This document shows positions 53,759 through 62,383 of a stretch of 64,000 nt of DNA, in pieces. Every line of letters begins with the position of its first letter. Within the stretch, counting starts at the first letter, position 1. Location of the stretch: contig NZ_JAPYZV010000001.1 in the NCBI RefSeq assembly GCF_027812955.1, positions 62,001 through 126,000 of the forward strand, given 5' to 3'. The stretch comes from Pedococcus sp. 5OH_020 (lineage in GTDB: Bacteria; Actinomycetota; Actinomycetes; Actinomycetales; Dermatophilaceae). The position numbers and the translations under genes were made by a program. Under the pieces are notes generated by a model. It worked only from the letters and a program-made list of their open reading frames with translations. It ran no database searches and was not told the DNA's origin.

Positions 53759-55285
53759 GTGAACGCCCCCCACGGCCGCCCCAGGCTCGCCGCCGTCATC
53801 GTCCTCGCCGCGGGCGAGGGCACCCGGATGAAGTCCGCCACCCCGAAGGTGCTGCACAGGATCGGCGGTCGCACGCTCCTCGGACACGCCATCGCGGCGG
53901 CTCGGGCCGCTGGTCCGGAGCATCTGGCAGTGGTCGTGCGGCACGAACGGGACCTGGTCGCGGCGCACATCGCCGAGATCGACCCCGAGGCTGTCATCGC
54001 CGACCAGGACGAGATCAAGGGGACCGGCCGCGCCACGGAGTGCGCGCTCGCAGCGCTGCCCAAGGGCCTCGAGGGCACCGTCCTGGTCACGTACGGTGAC
54101 GTGCCACTGCTGGCAGGGGAGACGCTCGAGGCGCTGCTCCACGAGCACGCCGGCACGGGCAGCGCGGTCAGCGTCATCACCGCGCGCCTGGACGACCCGA
54201 CGGGATACGGGCGCATCCTGCGCGGCCCCGACGGCGAGGTCGTCGGCATCGTGGAGCAGAAGGACGCCAGCGAGGAGCAGCGTGCCATCACCGAGATCAA
54301 CTCGGGGATCTACGCCTTCGACGCCTCCATGCTGCAGCACGCGCTCTCCCAGGTCGGCACCGACAACGCGCAGGGCGAGAAGTACCTCACCGACGTGCTG
54401 GCGATCGCCCGCAGCTCCGGTGGGCGCGTGAGTGCGCATCTGGTCGACGACCTCTGGCAGACCGAGGGCGTCAACGACCGTGTGCAGCTGGCCCGGCTGG
54501 GCCGGGAGCTCAACCGTCGCACCACGGAGCGGTGGATGCGCGACGGCGTGACCATCGTCGACCCCGCCACCACGTGGATCGACGCCGACGTGACGATCGG
54601 CCGGGACACCACCATCCTGCCGAACACCCAGCTGCTGGGAGCCACGGCCGTCGGCGCGGACGCCACCATCGGGCCCGACTGCACGCTCACCGACACGGAG
54701 GTGGGCGATGGTGCGCAGGTCAAGCGCACGGAGGCCCAGCTGGCGGTCATTGGACCGCGGGCCACCGTTGGACCTTTCAGCTATCTCAGACCGGGGACCG
54801 AGCTGGGCGCCAAGGGCAAGATCGGCGGCTTCGTGGAGACGAAGAACGCCAAGATCGCCGACGGGGCGAAGGTGCCCCACCTGACGTATGCCGGCGACGC
54901 GACGATCGGTGAGGGCGCCAACATCGGTGCGGGCACGATCTTCGCCAACTACGACGGCGTGGCCAAGCACCACACCTCCGTGGGCCGGTACAGCTTCGTC
55001 GGCTCGGACTCGGTGCTCATCGCGCCGGTCACGATCGCGGATGGCGCCTACGTCGCTGCCGGCTCGGCCGTCACCGGTGAGGTGGGTCCGGGCCAGATGG
55101 CAGTCGCCCGCGGCAGGCAGCGCAACGTCGACGGCTGGGTGGCGGCCAAGCGGGCCGGGACGAAGACGCACCTCGCGGCCGAGGCGGCGGGCGGCGGGGG
55201 CGAGTCCGGGCCGCCGGAGGCCGGAGGGCAAGACGCCAGCCCCAGGCATACCCAGGCATCGACCGAAGGGCAGGCCCAGGCGTGA
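53759..55285 (+). CDS. glmU: Bifunctional GlcNAc-1-P uridyltransferase / GlcN-1-P acetyltransferase
   Basis: 508 residues from GTG 53759. The N-terminal pyrophosphorylase domain has VIVLAAGEGTRMKSATPKVLH, and the C-terminal left-handed beta helix runs from about residue 265 to 460 with GPFSYLRPGTELG and NIGAGTIFANYDG. It makes UDP-GlcNAc for peptidoglycan and surface glycans. The last 45 residues are a disordered Gly/Glu/Gln-rich tail. The stop overlaps the prs start (GTGA), a common actinobacterial pair. Confidence 0.96.
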   Translation: MNAPHGRPRLAAVIVLAAGEGTRMKSATPKVLHRIGGRTLLGHAIAAARAAGPEHLAVVVRHERDLVAAHIAEIDPEAVIADQDEIKGTGRATECALAALPKGLEGTVLVTYGDVPLLAGETLEALLHEHAGTGSAVSVITARLDDPTGYGRILRGPDGEVVGIVEQKDASEEQRAITEINSGIYAFDASMLQHALSQVGTDNAQGEKYLTDVLAIARSSGGRVSAHLVDDLWQTEGVNDRVQLARLGRELNRRTTERWMRDGVTIVDPATTWIDADVTIGRDTTILPNTQLLGATAVGADATIGPDCTLTDTEVGDGAQVKRTEAQLAVIGPRATVGPFSYLRPGTELGAKGKIGGFVETKNAKIADGAKVPHLTYAGDATIGEGANIGAGTIFANYDGVAKHHTSVGRYSFVGSDSVLIAPVTIADGAYVAAGSAVTGEVGPGQMAVARGRQRNVDGWVAAKRAGTKTHLAAEAAGGGGESGPPEAGGQDASPRHTQASTEGQAQA

Positions 55286-56262
55286 CCGGCATCCTCAAGG
55301 CGACCGAGAAGAACCTCATGGTCTTCGCGGGGCGGGCCCACATCGAGCTCGCACAGGAGGTGGCGAAGCTGCTCGGCACCGACCTGGTGCCGACGAGCGC
55401 GTACGACTTCGCCAACGGGGAGATCTACGTCCGCTACGAGGAGTCCGTGCGAGGGTCGGACGCCTTCGTGATCCAGAGCCACACCAAGCCCATCAACGAG
55501 GCGATCATGGAGCAGCTGCTCATGGTCGACGCGCTCAAGCGGGCCAGCGCGAAGCGGATCACCGTCGTCCTGCCCTTCTACGGCTACGCCCGTCAGGACA
55601 AGAAGCACCGGGGCCGCGAGCCCATCTCGGCGCGGCTCATGGCAGACCTCTTCAAGACCGCGGGAGCCGACCGGCTGATGGCTGTCGACCTGCACACGGC
55701 GCAGATCCAGGGTTTCTTCGACGGTCCCGTCGACCACCTCATGGCGCTGCCGATCCTGTCCGACTACGTCGCTCGCCGGTACGGCCACGAGCAGCTCGCG
55801 GTCGTATCGCCCGACGCGGGGCGGATCAAGGTGGCCGAGCAGTGGTCGCAGCGTCTCGGGGGCGCGCCGCTGGCCTTCATCCACAAGACGCGTGACATCA
55901 ACCGCCCCAACGAGACGGTCGCCAACCGGGTCGTCGGCGAGGTCAAGGGCCGCGTCTGCGTCCTCGTCGACGACATGATCGACACCGGGGGGACCATCAC
56001 CAAGGCGGCCGACGCCCTCATGGCCGAAGGAGCGTCCGGGGTGGTGATTGCGGCCACCCACGCGATCTTGTCCGGACCGGCCGTGGAGCGGCTCAAGGAC
56101 TGCGGCGCAGCCGAGGTCATCGTGACGAACACCCTGCCCATCGACCTCGCCAGCGACTTCGACAAGCTCACCACCCTCTCGATCGCGCCGCTGATCAGCC
56201 GCGCGATCCAGGAGGTGTTCGAGGACGGCTCCGTCACGAGCCTCTTCGACGGCCAGGCCTGA
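55282..56262 (+). CDS. prs: Ribose-phosphate pyrophosphokinase
   Basis: 326 residues from GTG 55282. Signature elements: RAHIELAQEVAKLLGTDL, FYGYARQDKKHRGREPISARL (ATP region), VVSPDAGRIKVAEQW and the PRPP loop VLVDDMIDTGGTITKAA. It makes PRPP for nucleotide, histidine, tryptophan and NAD synthesis, and for decaprenyl-phosphoryl-arabinose or ribose in actinobacteria. It is translationally coupled to glmU. A very strong hairpin follows. Confidence 0.96.
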   Translation: MTGILKATEKNLMVFAGRAHIELAQEVAKLLGTDLVPTSAYDFANGEIYVRYEESVRGSDAFVIQSHTKPINEAIMEQLLMVDALKRASAKRITVVLPFYGYARQDKKHRGREPISARLMADLFKTAGADRLMAVDLHTAQIQGFFDGPVDHLMALPILSDYVARRYGHEQLAVVSPDAGRIKVAEQWSQRLGGAPLAFIHKTRDINRPNETVANRVVGEVKGRVCVLVDDMIDTGGTITKAADALMAEGASGVVIAATHAILSGPAVERLKDCGAAEVIVTNTLPIDLASDFDKLTTLSIAPLISRAIQEVFEDGSVTSLFDGQA

Positions 56263-56270
56263 GGCCGCTG

Positions 56271-56335
56271 CTTCCGAAGTCCGGGACTTCGGCGCGACAC
56301 GCCGCGGGGAGACCCGAAGTCCCGGACTTCGGAAG
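56271..56335. repeat. Nested palindrome hairpin after prs
   Basis: Two 22-base arms (56271-56292, 56314-56335) are exact inverted copies with a 21-base spacer. Each arm contains the self-palindrome CCGAAGTCCSGGACTTCGG. It is probably a terminator for glmU-prs and may belong to a dispersed REP-like family. Confidence 0.85.
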
Positions 56336-56390
56336 CGCCAGCCGGGGGGAGGGGCAGGCAGGGGAGTGGCAGGCAGGGAAAGTGGCGGGC

Positions 56391-56945
56391 TCAGCTGCGC
56401 GCCCCGGAGCGGCGCGCCCGGTATGCCGCGACGTTGGCCCGGTTGCCGCACCCACCGTCGCAGTAGCGCTTGGACCGGTTCTTGGACAGGTCCACCACGA
56501 CGTCGGCGCAGTCGGGCGCCGAGCAGACCCGCAGGCGGTCGAGCTCGTCGGCGCGGATGACGTCGACCAGAGCCATCGCCGCCTCCACCGCCATGCGGGT
56601 GGCCAGCGGCGCGTCCGGTGACGTGGCGTGCAGATGCCAGGACCACTCGCCGTGCCTGACGAGCTGCGGAAGCGCCTGCGCCTCTGACAGCAGGGTGTTG
56701 ACCGCCTCCACCGCCTCGTCGCAGGACGCCGTCCACAGCGCTCGCAGCCTCGGACGCAGGGCCCGTACCGCCGCAAGCTCGTTCTCGTCGTGCCTTCGGG
56801 AGCCGGTCCACTCCCACTCCCGGACGAACCGGTCCAGGTCGTCCACGGTGGTCAGGTCGTCCGTGTCCGAGGGCAGTGCCGCTGCGGTGTTGACCAGGGC
56901 CGCCGCGCCGCGCAGGGCCACGGTCGTGTCATGGGCAAAGATCAT
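56391..56945 (-). CDS. CGNR zinc-finger (ABATE domain) regulator
   Basis: 184 residues from ATG 56945. The N-terminal helical ABATE-type domain (LRGAAALVNTAAALPS, RLRALWTASCDEAVEAVN) is followed by the CGNR finger RVCSAPDCADVVVDLSKNRSKRYCDGGCGNRANVAAYR at about 140-177, with all four Cys. These actinobacterial proteins are thought to be stress-related transcription regulators. It diverges from the EamA transporter at 57113, which may be its target. Confidence 0.92.
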   Translation of the reverse strand: MIFAHDTTVALRGAAALVNTAAALPSDTDDLTTVDDLDRFVREWEWTGSRRHDENELAAVRALRPRLRALWTASCDEAVEAVNTLLSEAQALPQLVRHGEWSWHLHATSPDAPLATRMAVEAAMALVDVIRADELDRLRVCSAPDCADVVVDLSKNRSKRYCDGGCGNRANVAAYRARRSGARS

Positions 56946-57069
56946 CTTGACTCCTGACGGTCGTCCCCTCTACCGTCATGAGTGTAATCGCATTGGGTGC
57001 TTACATCGCAGCGGCCCCCGGCCGCGAAGCCTGCTCCAGCGAGACAAGCGGGGAGAGGCGCGAGACGGC

Positions 57070-57102
57070 AAGAGACCAGTGAGAGACAAGTGAGAGACAA
57101 GG
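57070..57102 (+). repeat. Three 11-bp direct repeats before the EamA gene
   Basis: AAGAGACCAGT, GAGAGACAAGT and GAGAGACAAGG follow one another at 57070-57102, ending ten bases before ATG 57113. Purine-rich; could be a regulator site or a source of several weak ribosome-binding sites. Confidence 0.7.
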
Positions 57103-57112
57103 TGGACCTGCG

Positions 57113-58144
57113 ATGAGGGCGACTCGACCCGCTGGACTCGGGCTCTGGTTCGCGGTCGCCTCGGCGGCCACCTTCGGGACCAGCGGACCGTTCGCCAAGT
57201 CGCTCCTGCAGGAAGGGTGGAGCTCCGGCGCAGTCGTCCTGCTGCGCGTCACGGGCGCTGCGCTGGTGCTGGCAATCCCCACCGTGATGGCCATCCGGGG
57301 GCGGTGGGCGCTGGTCCGCCGCAACCTCGGCGCGGTCGCGGCGTACGGCGTCGTCGCAGTGGCCGGCTGCCAGGTCAGCTACTTCTACGCCGTACAACGG
57401 CTCTCCGTCGGCGTCGCGCTCCTGCTGGAGTACCTCGGCGTCGTGCTCGTCGTGCTGTGGGCCTGGTTGCGGACCCGCCGGGCTCCTGCGCGGCTGACGG
57501 CGACCGGGATGGTGGTCGCCCTGGCTGGGCTCGCGCTGGTGCTCGACCTGGCTGGCCAGGCTCGCCCGGACCTGGTGGGGGTTCTGTGGGGCCTGCTCGC
57601 AGCGGTCGGCCTGGCGACCTACTTCGTCATCGCCGCACACGACTCCGGCCTGCCGCCGGTCGCCCTCGCCGGTCTGGGGATGGGCCTGGGAGCCGCGGTC
57701 CTCGCGGTCCTGGGCGCGGTGGGACTGGTGCCGATGCACTTCTCGAGCGCCGGCGTGCGGCTGCTCGGCCGGACGCTGCCGTGGTGGCTCCCGGTGGTCG
57801 AGCTCGCCCTCGTGGCAGCGGCGGCGGCCTACCTGCTCGGCGTCGTGGCCGCGCGCCTGCTCGGATCCACCGTGGCCGGCTTCGTCGGGCTCACCGAAGT
57901 GCTGTTCGCGGTGCTCTTCGCCTGGCTCCTGCTCGGGGAGCTGCCCGCACCCGTGCAGCTTGCGGGCGGGGTGCTGATCGTCGCCGGCGTCGTCTGCGTC
58001 CGGCTCGGGGAGCTGCGGCAGGCCTCGAGGGACTCGGCCGAATCCATCCGGAGCGCCGAGGACGACTCGGACGACTCGGACGACTCCGACGACTCCGACG
58101 GTTCCACCTCGCCGGATTTCCCTCTCCCTGCGGGCGTCGCCTAG
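57113..58144 (+). CDS. EamA/DMT-family transporter
   Basis: 343 residues from ATG 57113. Ten hydrophobic segments in two EamA repeats: ASAATFGTSGPFAKSLL at the start of the first and ATYFVIAAHDSGLPPVAL at the start of the second, ending with the helix VQLAGGVLIVAGVVCVRL. DMT carriers export small metabolites or amino acids. The acidic C-terminal tail contains a repeated Asp-Asp-Ser run encoded by a 9-bp tandem repeat. Divergent from the CGNR regulator. Confidence 0.91.
   Translation: MRATRPAGLGLWFAVASAATFGTSGPFAKSLLQEGWSSGAVVLLRVTGAALVLAIPTVMAIRGRWALVRRNLGAVAAYGVVAVAGCQVSYFYAVQRLSVGVALLLEYLGVVLVVLWAWLRTRRAPARLTATGMVVALAGLALVLDLAGQARPDLVGVLWGLLAAVGLATYFVIAAHDSGLPPVALAGLGMGLGAAVLAVLGAVGLVPMHFSSAGVRLLGRTLPWWLPVVELALVAAAAAYLLGVVAARLLGSTVAGFVGLTEVLFAVLFAWLLLGELPAPVQLAGGVLIVAGVVCVRLGELRQASRDSAESIRSAEDDSDDSDDSDDSDGSTSPDFPLPAGVA
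58061..58096 (+). repeat. 9-bp tandem repeat in the EamA gene tail
   Basis: GACGACTCG twice, then GACGACTCC twice; encodes DDS x4 in the cytosolic tail. Confidence 0.93.
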
Positions 58145-58285
58145 ACTCTCGGGGTTGCCTCGGCGAGGGACACTGCACGGCTCAGGCCGACACGTCCGTG
58201 ATTCGACGCGGTGTGGTCTCCGTGCTGCGCCCCGCGTCGAGGCCCACCGCATCCTTCAGCTCTCCCACCTGCCCCAGGAGTTTTC

Positions 58286-58939
58286 GTGTCTGACAACAAG
58301 CTCGTCGCTGAGAAGCGCACGCAGTTCGGCAAGGGCGCTGCCCGCAAGATCCGCCGGGACCACAAGATCCCCGCCGTCATGTACGGCCACGGGGCCGAGC
58401 CGGTGCACATCACGCTCCCGGGCCACGACACCATGATGGCTCTCAAGGTCGCCAACGCCCTGCTCACCATCGTCGTCGACGGCCAGGAGCAGCTAGCCCT
58501 TGCCAAGGACGTCCAGCGTGACCCCATCAAGCCGGTCATCGAGCACGTCGACCTCGTCGTCGTGCGCCGCGGCGAGAAGGTCACCGTCGACATCCCGATC
58601 CACGTGGAGGGTGAGGCCGCTCCCGAGACGGTGGTGACCATCGACGCCCAGACGATCCAGCTGGAGGCCGAGGCCACCCACATCCCGGAGAGCGTCGTCG
58701 TCTCCGTCGAGGGCCTCGAGGCCGGCACGCAGATCAAGGCCTCGGACCTCGAGCTGCCGTCCGGCTCCACCCTGGTGGTCGACGGCGAGACCCTCGTCGT
58801 CAACATCACCGCGCAGATCTCCCCGGAGGCGCTGGACGCCGAGCTCGCCGAGGCGGACAGCGAGGCGGGTATCGAGCACGGTGCCCCTGCCCAGGCTGAG
58901 TCCGCCGAGGGCGGGGCGGCCGTGCCCGCGGAGGCCTGA
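58286..58939 (+). CDS. rplY: 50S ribosomal protein bL25 (CTC form)
   Basis: 217 residues from GTG 58286, five bases after AGGAG. The 5S rRNA-binding domain is about residues 5-95 ([46 protein letters not shown]). The TL5/CTC beta domain runs to about 185, and an acidic Ala/Glu-rich tail closes the protein. A TAGACT box at 58143-58148 may be its promoter, giving a leader of over 100 bases. A perfect hairpin follows the stop. Confidence 0.95.
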   Translation: MSDNKLVAEKRTQFGKGAARKIRRDHKIPAVMYGHGAEPVHITLPGHDTMMALKVANALLTIVVDGQEQLALAKDVQRDPIKPVIEHVDLVVVRRGEKVTVDIPIHVEGEAAPETVVTIDAQTIQLEAEATHIPESVVVSVEGLEAGTQIKASDLELPSGSTLVVDGETLVVNITAQISPEALDAELAEADSEAGIEHGAPAQAESAEGGAAVPAEA

Positions 58940-58952
58940 GCCACGCGCTGTC

Positions 58953-59000
58953 GTATGCCGGAGGGCCAGGTCCGTCTGTGGACCTGGCCCTCCGGCATAC
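58953..59000 (+). terminator. 21-bp perfect hairpin between rplY and pth
   Basis: Arms 58953-58973 and 58980-59000 are exactly complementary with loop GTCTGT. The 3' arm ends nine bases before the pth start and overlaps its -10-like box. Confidence 0.9.
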
Positions 59001-59003
59001 TGT
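58998..59003 (+). promoter_or_regulatory. -10-like box TACTGT before pth
   Basis: Six bases before GTG 59010. Its first three bases are the last three of the upstream terminator stem. Confidence 0.45.
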
Positions 59004-59009
59004 CCGCCC

Positions 59010-59621
59010 GTGAGTGATGAAGGCGGGACCGGCCCCTGGCTCGTGGTCGGGCTCGGCAACCCGGGCCCGCGCTATGCGGGGAACCGGCACAACGTCGGCG
59101 CCATGGTCGCCGACGAGCTGGCTGCTCGAGGCTCGGTGAAGCTGAGCTCGCACAAGGCCCGGGCGGCGGTGGCGACGGTGCGGGTCGGCGTGCAGCCCGG
59201 AGGCGCGCCGGGGCCCGCAGCGGTGGTCGCGGTCCCGGCGGCGTACATGAACGAGTCGGGCGGCCCCGTGAAGGCGCTCATGAAGTTCTTCTCCGTCGAC
59301 GTGGACCGGCTCGTCGTCGTGCACGACGAGCTCGACATCCCTGCCGGCGACGTCCGGCTCAAGAAGGGTGGGGGAGAAGGTGGGCACAACGGGCTGCGTT
59401 CGGTGAGCTCGGCGCTGGGCACGAAGGACTACCTGCGGGTGCGGGTCGGCATTGGGCGACCGCCGGGACGGATGGACCCGGCCGACTTCGTGCTCCGCGA
59501 CTTCTCCCCGACCGAGCGCAAGGAGCTGCCCTTCCTCGTCGCTGACGCCGCGGACGCGGTCGAGCTCATGGTGACCCAGGGCCTGCTTCCGGCCCAGCAG
59601 CGGTTCCACAGCCCGACCTGA
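59010..59621 (+). CDS. pth: Peptidyl-tRNA hydrolase
   Basis: 203 residues from GTG 59010. Conserved elements: [20 protein letters not shown] with the catalytic His, [48 protein letters not shown] and [11 protein letters not shown]. It releases tRNA from peptides dropped by ribosomes. No Shine-Dalgarno is visible, in keeping with a leaderless start. Order rplY-pth is conserved in actinobacteria. Confidence 0.95.
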   Translation: MSDEGGTGPWLVVGLGNPGPRYAGNRHNVGAMVADELAARGSVKLSSHKARAAVATVRVGVQPGGAPGPAAVVAVPAAYMNESGGPVKALMKFFSVDVDRLVVVHDELDIPAGDVRLKKGGGEGGHNGLRSVSSALGTKDYLRVRVGIGRPPGRMDPADFVLRDFSPTERKELPFLVADAADAVELMVTQGLLPAQQRFHSPT

Positions 59622-59693
59622 CCGAAGGGCCCGAGGGCGTCCACCGTACGGCCCAGGATGGTCGATCACGCCACGCCTGCCGCCCGGGGGTCC

Positions 59694-59699
59694 TAGTTT
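59694..59699 (+). promoter_or_regulatory. -10-like box TAGTTT before the NeuD-like gene
   Basis: Six bases before GTG 59706 without a Shine-Dalgarno; probable leaderless start. Confidence 0.5.
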
Positions 59700-59705
59700 G
59701 GCGCT

Positions 59706-60356
59706 GTGGGCACTCCGATCATCCTGGTGGCAGCCGGTGGGCTGGCCCTGGAGACCGCGGAGGCGGCGTCCGCGGCGGGCTGGACCGTCCGCGGAGCAGT
59801 GGACGACGACCCGCAGCGGTGGGGTGCTCTGGCGGGGGGCTGGCTCCCGGTGCTCGGTGGGACAGACGCCTTGCGACAGCATGAGGACGCGTCGGTCGTC
59901 ATCTGTGCCGGCCGCGGGCCGGCCAGAGCACAGATCGCCGAGCGCGTGGAGGCTCTCGCCGGACCGTCCCGCTACGGGACCGTAGTACACCCGTCGGTGC
60001 TGGTCCCCGGCTCGTGCACGGTCGGTGAGGGGTCCATCCTGCTCGCCGGCACCGTCCTGACCGCCAACGTGACGATCGGCAGACACGTGGTCTGCATGCC
60101 GCACGTCACCCTCACCCACGACGACGAGGTGCACGACTTCGTCACCTTATGTGCGGGCGTGACACTCGGCGGCTCCGTACGGGTGGGGACCGGGGCCTAC
60201 CTCGGGATGTCCTCCGCGGTCCGCGAGGGAGTCCGTGTGGGAGAGGGCTCGACGCTGGGGATGGGCGCCGTACTGATCCGAGACCTCCCGGACGGAGACA
60301 CGTGGGCCGGGGTGCCCGCTCGCCGGCTGGACGCCGGCTCAGTGGTCGCACAGTAG
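59706..60356 (+). CDS. NeuD-like sugar O-acyltransferase
   Basis: 216 residues from GTG 59706. The N-terminal Rossmann-like pyruvyl/nucleotide-sugar domain (IILVAAGGLALETAEAASAAGWTV, VVHPSVLVPGSC) is followed by hexapeptide repeats from about residue 100 (GEGSILLAGTVLTANVTIGRHVV, GAYLGMSSAVREGVRVGEGSTLGMGAVLI). NeuD/PglD-type enzymes acetylate bacterial sugars of surface glycans. It opens the polysaccharide region at the right of the window. Confidence 0.88.
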   Translation: MGTPIILVAAGGLALETAEAASAAGWTVRGAVDDDPQRWGALAGGWLPVLGGTDALRQHEDASVVICAGRGPARAQIAERVEALAGPSRYGTVVHPSVLVPGSCTVGEGSILLAGTVLTANVTIGRHVVCMPHVTLTHDDEVHDFVTLCAGVTLGGSVRVGTGAYLGMSSAVREGVRVGEGSTLGMGAVLIRDLPDGDTWAGVPARRLDAGSVVAQ

Positions 60357-60722
60357 CCTCCTCGCAGCAGTCGCACGTAGTCATTGACTAGTCACTGACT
60401 ATTTCTTGGTCCGGGCCCTGCGGGGCCGCCACCGAGCCGCCGCCCCGTCGCCGCGGCTGGCGGTGCCCGCGAGGGACGCCAGCCCACGCATCCCGGCCCA
60501 TCTTCCAACCACCGCAGAGATCTGCTCCGCCGACCGGACGAGTGCCCTACGACATGGACAGTAGGCGCGATGTCCAGAGCGTCTAGCGTCTGCGGCGTAG
60601 TCACCGAAATGTGTTGTGTTTCAACCCGATTCGTACGGAGTGGTGCACCACCGAAAGCTCTGTCCGAGCGCGGGGCGCGGGGCTACCGTGCTGACGAACA
60701 CCTCGCTCGGGGAGAGGGACGC
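60357..60722. other. 366-bp intergenic region before the polysaccharide genes
   Basis: No convincing gene. It contains the paired palindromes at 60378-60401 and a moderately AT-rich stretch near 60600-60660 where the promoter of the glycosyltransferase probably lies. Confidence 0.6.
60378..60401. promoter_or_regulatory. Two interlocked palindromes TAGTCAyTGACTA
   Basis: TAGTCATTGACTA (60378-60390) and TAGTCACTGACTA (60389-60401) share two bases, giving an 11-bp period, one helical turn. AT-rich in a GC-rich region, which suggests a cooperative regulator site. Confidence 0.7.
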
Positions 60723-62264
60723 ATGACGGATTTTGCAGGGGCTGACTGGCGAGAGGCGCTCATGGGGCGGCAGGCGGTACTAAGAGCCGATGCCCGGGCG
60801 AGCCGGACGGACGAGGAGGGGCGTGGCGCGGGGGACGCGGACGCCGGCATGGGGCCGGTCTCGCGGCAGCGGACGTGGAACCGGGCGTACCGGCGGCGGG
60901 CGGTGCTGGCGGACCTGGCCGTGGGAACGTTGACGGGCCTCGTGACGGCCGTCGGCGCGCTGCCCGGCGGCTCGCTCGCGCAGCGGGCGCTGGTGCTGGC
61001 CGCGGTCCCGGTGTGCTGGGTCGTGACCCTGGCGTTGTCGCACGGCTACGAACGACGGTTCGCGGGCGCTGGTCCCGAGGAGTACCGGGCCGTGATGCGT
61101 TCCGCGCTCTTCCTCGTAGGTGCCACCGCCCTCGTGTCGTACGGCCTCGAGCTCGACCTGCCTCGAGGGCTGCCGCTGGTCGTGGCTCCGATGCTCTTCC
61201 TGCTGGGCCTGTACGCCCGTCACCTGTTGCGCCGCGACCTTTACCGCCGCCGGGCGCTGGGTCGGGAGACGCAGAGCACGGTCATCATCGGGAACGCCCG
61301 CTCGGTGGTCGCGATGATCCGAGAGATCAATCGCGCCCCCGACCAGGGCCTCAAGGTCGTCGCCGCCTGTGTCTCGGGGCTGAACCTGTCCGGCGACGTG
61401 CCTTCGCAGGTGGAAGGGGTCCCGGTCTTCGGCTATCCCGAGGAGGCCATGTCCGCCGTCGACCTCTTCGACGCGCAGGTCGTGGCGGTGTCCAGCGACC
61501 CGGACCTGCACGGACCCGAGCTCCGCCGGCTCGCGTGGTCCCTGGAGGAGCGGGAGGTGGACCTCGTGGTGTCGCCGGGGCTCCTGGGGGTGGCCGGACC
61601 GCGGCTGTCCATCCGCCCGACCGCCGGGATGCCGCTGCTGCATGTCGAGCGTCCCGTCATGTCCGGCGGCAGACGCGTCGTCAAGGCCACCGTGGAACGC
61701 CTGCTGACCCTGGTGCTCGCCCTGGTGGCGTTGCCGGTCCTCGTCCTCATCGCCATCGCGATCCGGGTCGACTCTCGGGGACCGGTGCTGTTCCGGCAGC
61801 AGCGGGTGGGTGCCCAGGGCCGGGTGTTCAACATGGTGAAGTTCCGCACGATGTGCGTCGACGCGGAGGCCCGCCTGGCCCAGCTGCGGGGGGATGCCGG
61901 CAACGACGTGCTCTTCAAGATGAAGGACGACCCCCGGGTCACCAGGGTCGGTCGCATTCTGCGTCGCTTCTCCCTCGACGAGCTGCCGCAGCTCATCAAC
62001 GTCGTGCGCGGCGAGATGGCACTGGTGGGCCCACGGCCTCCGCTGGAGCGCGAGGTTGCCGCGTACGAGCCCGACGCCGTCCGGCGGCTGCGCGTCAAGC
62101 CAGGGCTGACCGGTCTCTGGCAGGTCAGTGGTCGCAGCGACCTGTCGTGGGACGAGTCGCTGCGTCTGGACCTGTGGTACGTCGACAACTGGTGCCTCGT
62201 CCTGGACCTCCAGATCCTCGTCCGGACGGCCAGGGCGGTCCTGCGCGGCGCAGGAGCCTACTGA
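60723..62264 (+). CDS. Polyprenyl glycosylphosphotransferase (priming sugar transferase)
   Basis: 513 residues from ATG 60723, after GGAGAGGGA. About four N-terminal helices (residues 60-165), a Rossmann-like cytosolic domain (TQSTVIIGNARSVVAMIREI) and one further helix (LLTLVLALVALPVLVLIAIA) precede the catalytic domain. Its motifs are GPVLFRQQRVGAQGRVFNMVKFRTM, RRFSLDELPQLINV and GPRPPL. The family moves a sugar-1-phosphate from UDP-sugar to undecaprenyl phosphate, starting exopolysaccharide repeat units. Confidence 0.94.
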   Translation: MTDFAGADWREALMGRQAVLRADARASRTDEEGRGAGDADAGMGPVSRQRTWNRAYRRRAVLADLAVGTLTGLVTAVGALPGGSLAQRALVLAAVPVCWVVTLALSHGYERRFAGAGPEEYRAVMRSALFLVGATALVSYGLELDLPRGLPLVVAPMLFLLGLYARHLLRRDLYRRRALGRETQSTVIIGNARSVVAMIREINRAPDQGLKVVAACVSGLNLSGDVPSQVEGVPVFGYPEEAMSAVDLFDAQVVAVSSDPDLHGPELRRLAWSLEEREVDLVVSPGLLGVAGPRLSIRPTAGMPLLHVERPVMSGGRRVVKATVERLLTLVLALVALPVLVLIAIAIRVDSRGPVLFRQQRVGAQGRVFNMVKFRTMCVDAEARLAQLRGDAGNDVLFKMKDDPRVTRVGRILRRFSLDELPQLINVVRGEMALVGPRPPLEREVAAYEPDAVRRLRVKPGLTGLWQVSGRSDLSWDESLRLDLWYVDNWCLVLDLQILVRTARAVLRGAGAY

Positions 62265-62383
62265 TGAGCATCGTGCGCGTGGGTGGCTTCGGCCTACCGC
62301 AAAGGGACGATGCCGGTACGGCGCTTGCCGTCGATCGTGGGGTTCCGGACTCGGGGGCGGCCCTCGAGGGGAGGGGCGTGTGA
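62264..62383 (+). CDS. Possible 39-residue coupled small ORF
   Basis: ATG 62264 overlaps the upstream stop (TGATG), and its own TGA overlaps the ATG of the next gene at 62383 in the same way. The product starts MSIVRVGGFGLPQRDDAG and has no recognisable domain. It may simply pass ribosomes from one gene to the next, or be a small protein. Confidence 0.4.
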   Translation: MSIVRVGGFGLPQRDDAGTALAVDRGVPDSGAALEGRGV

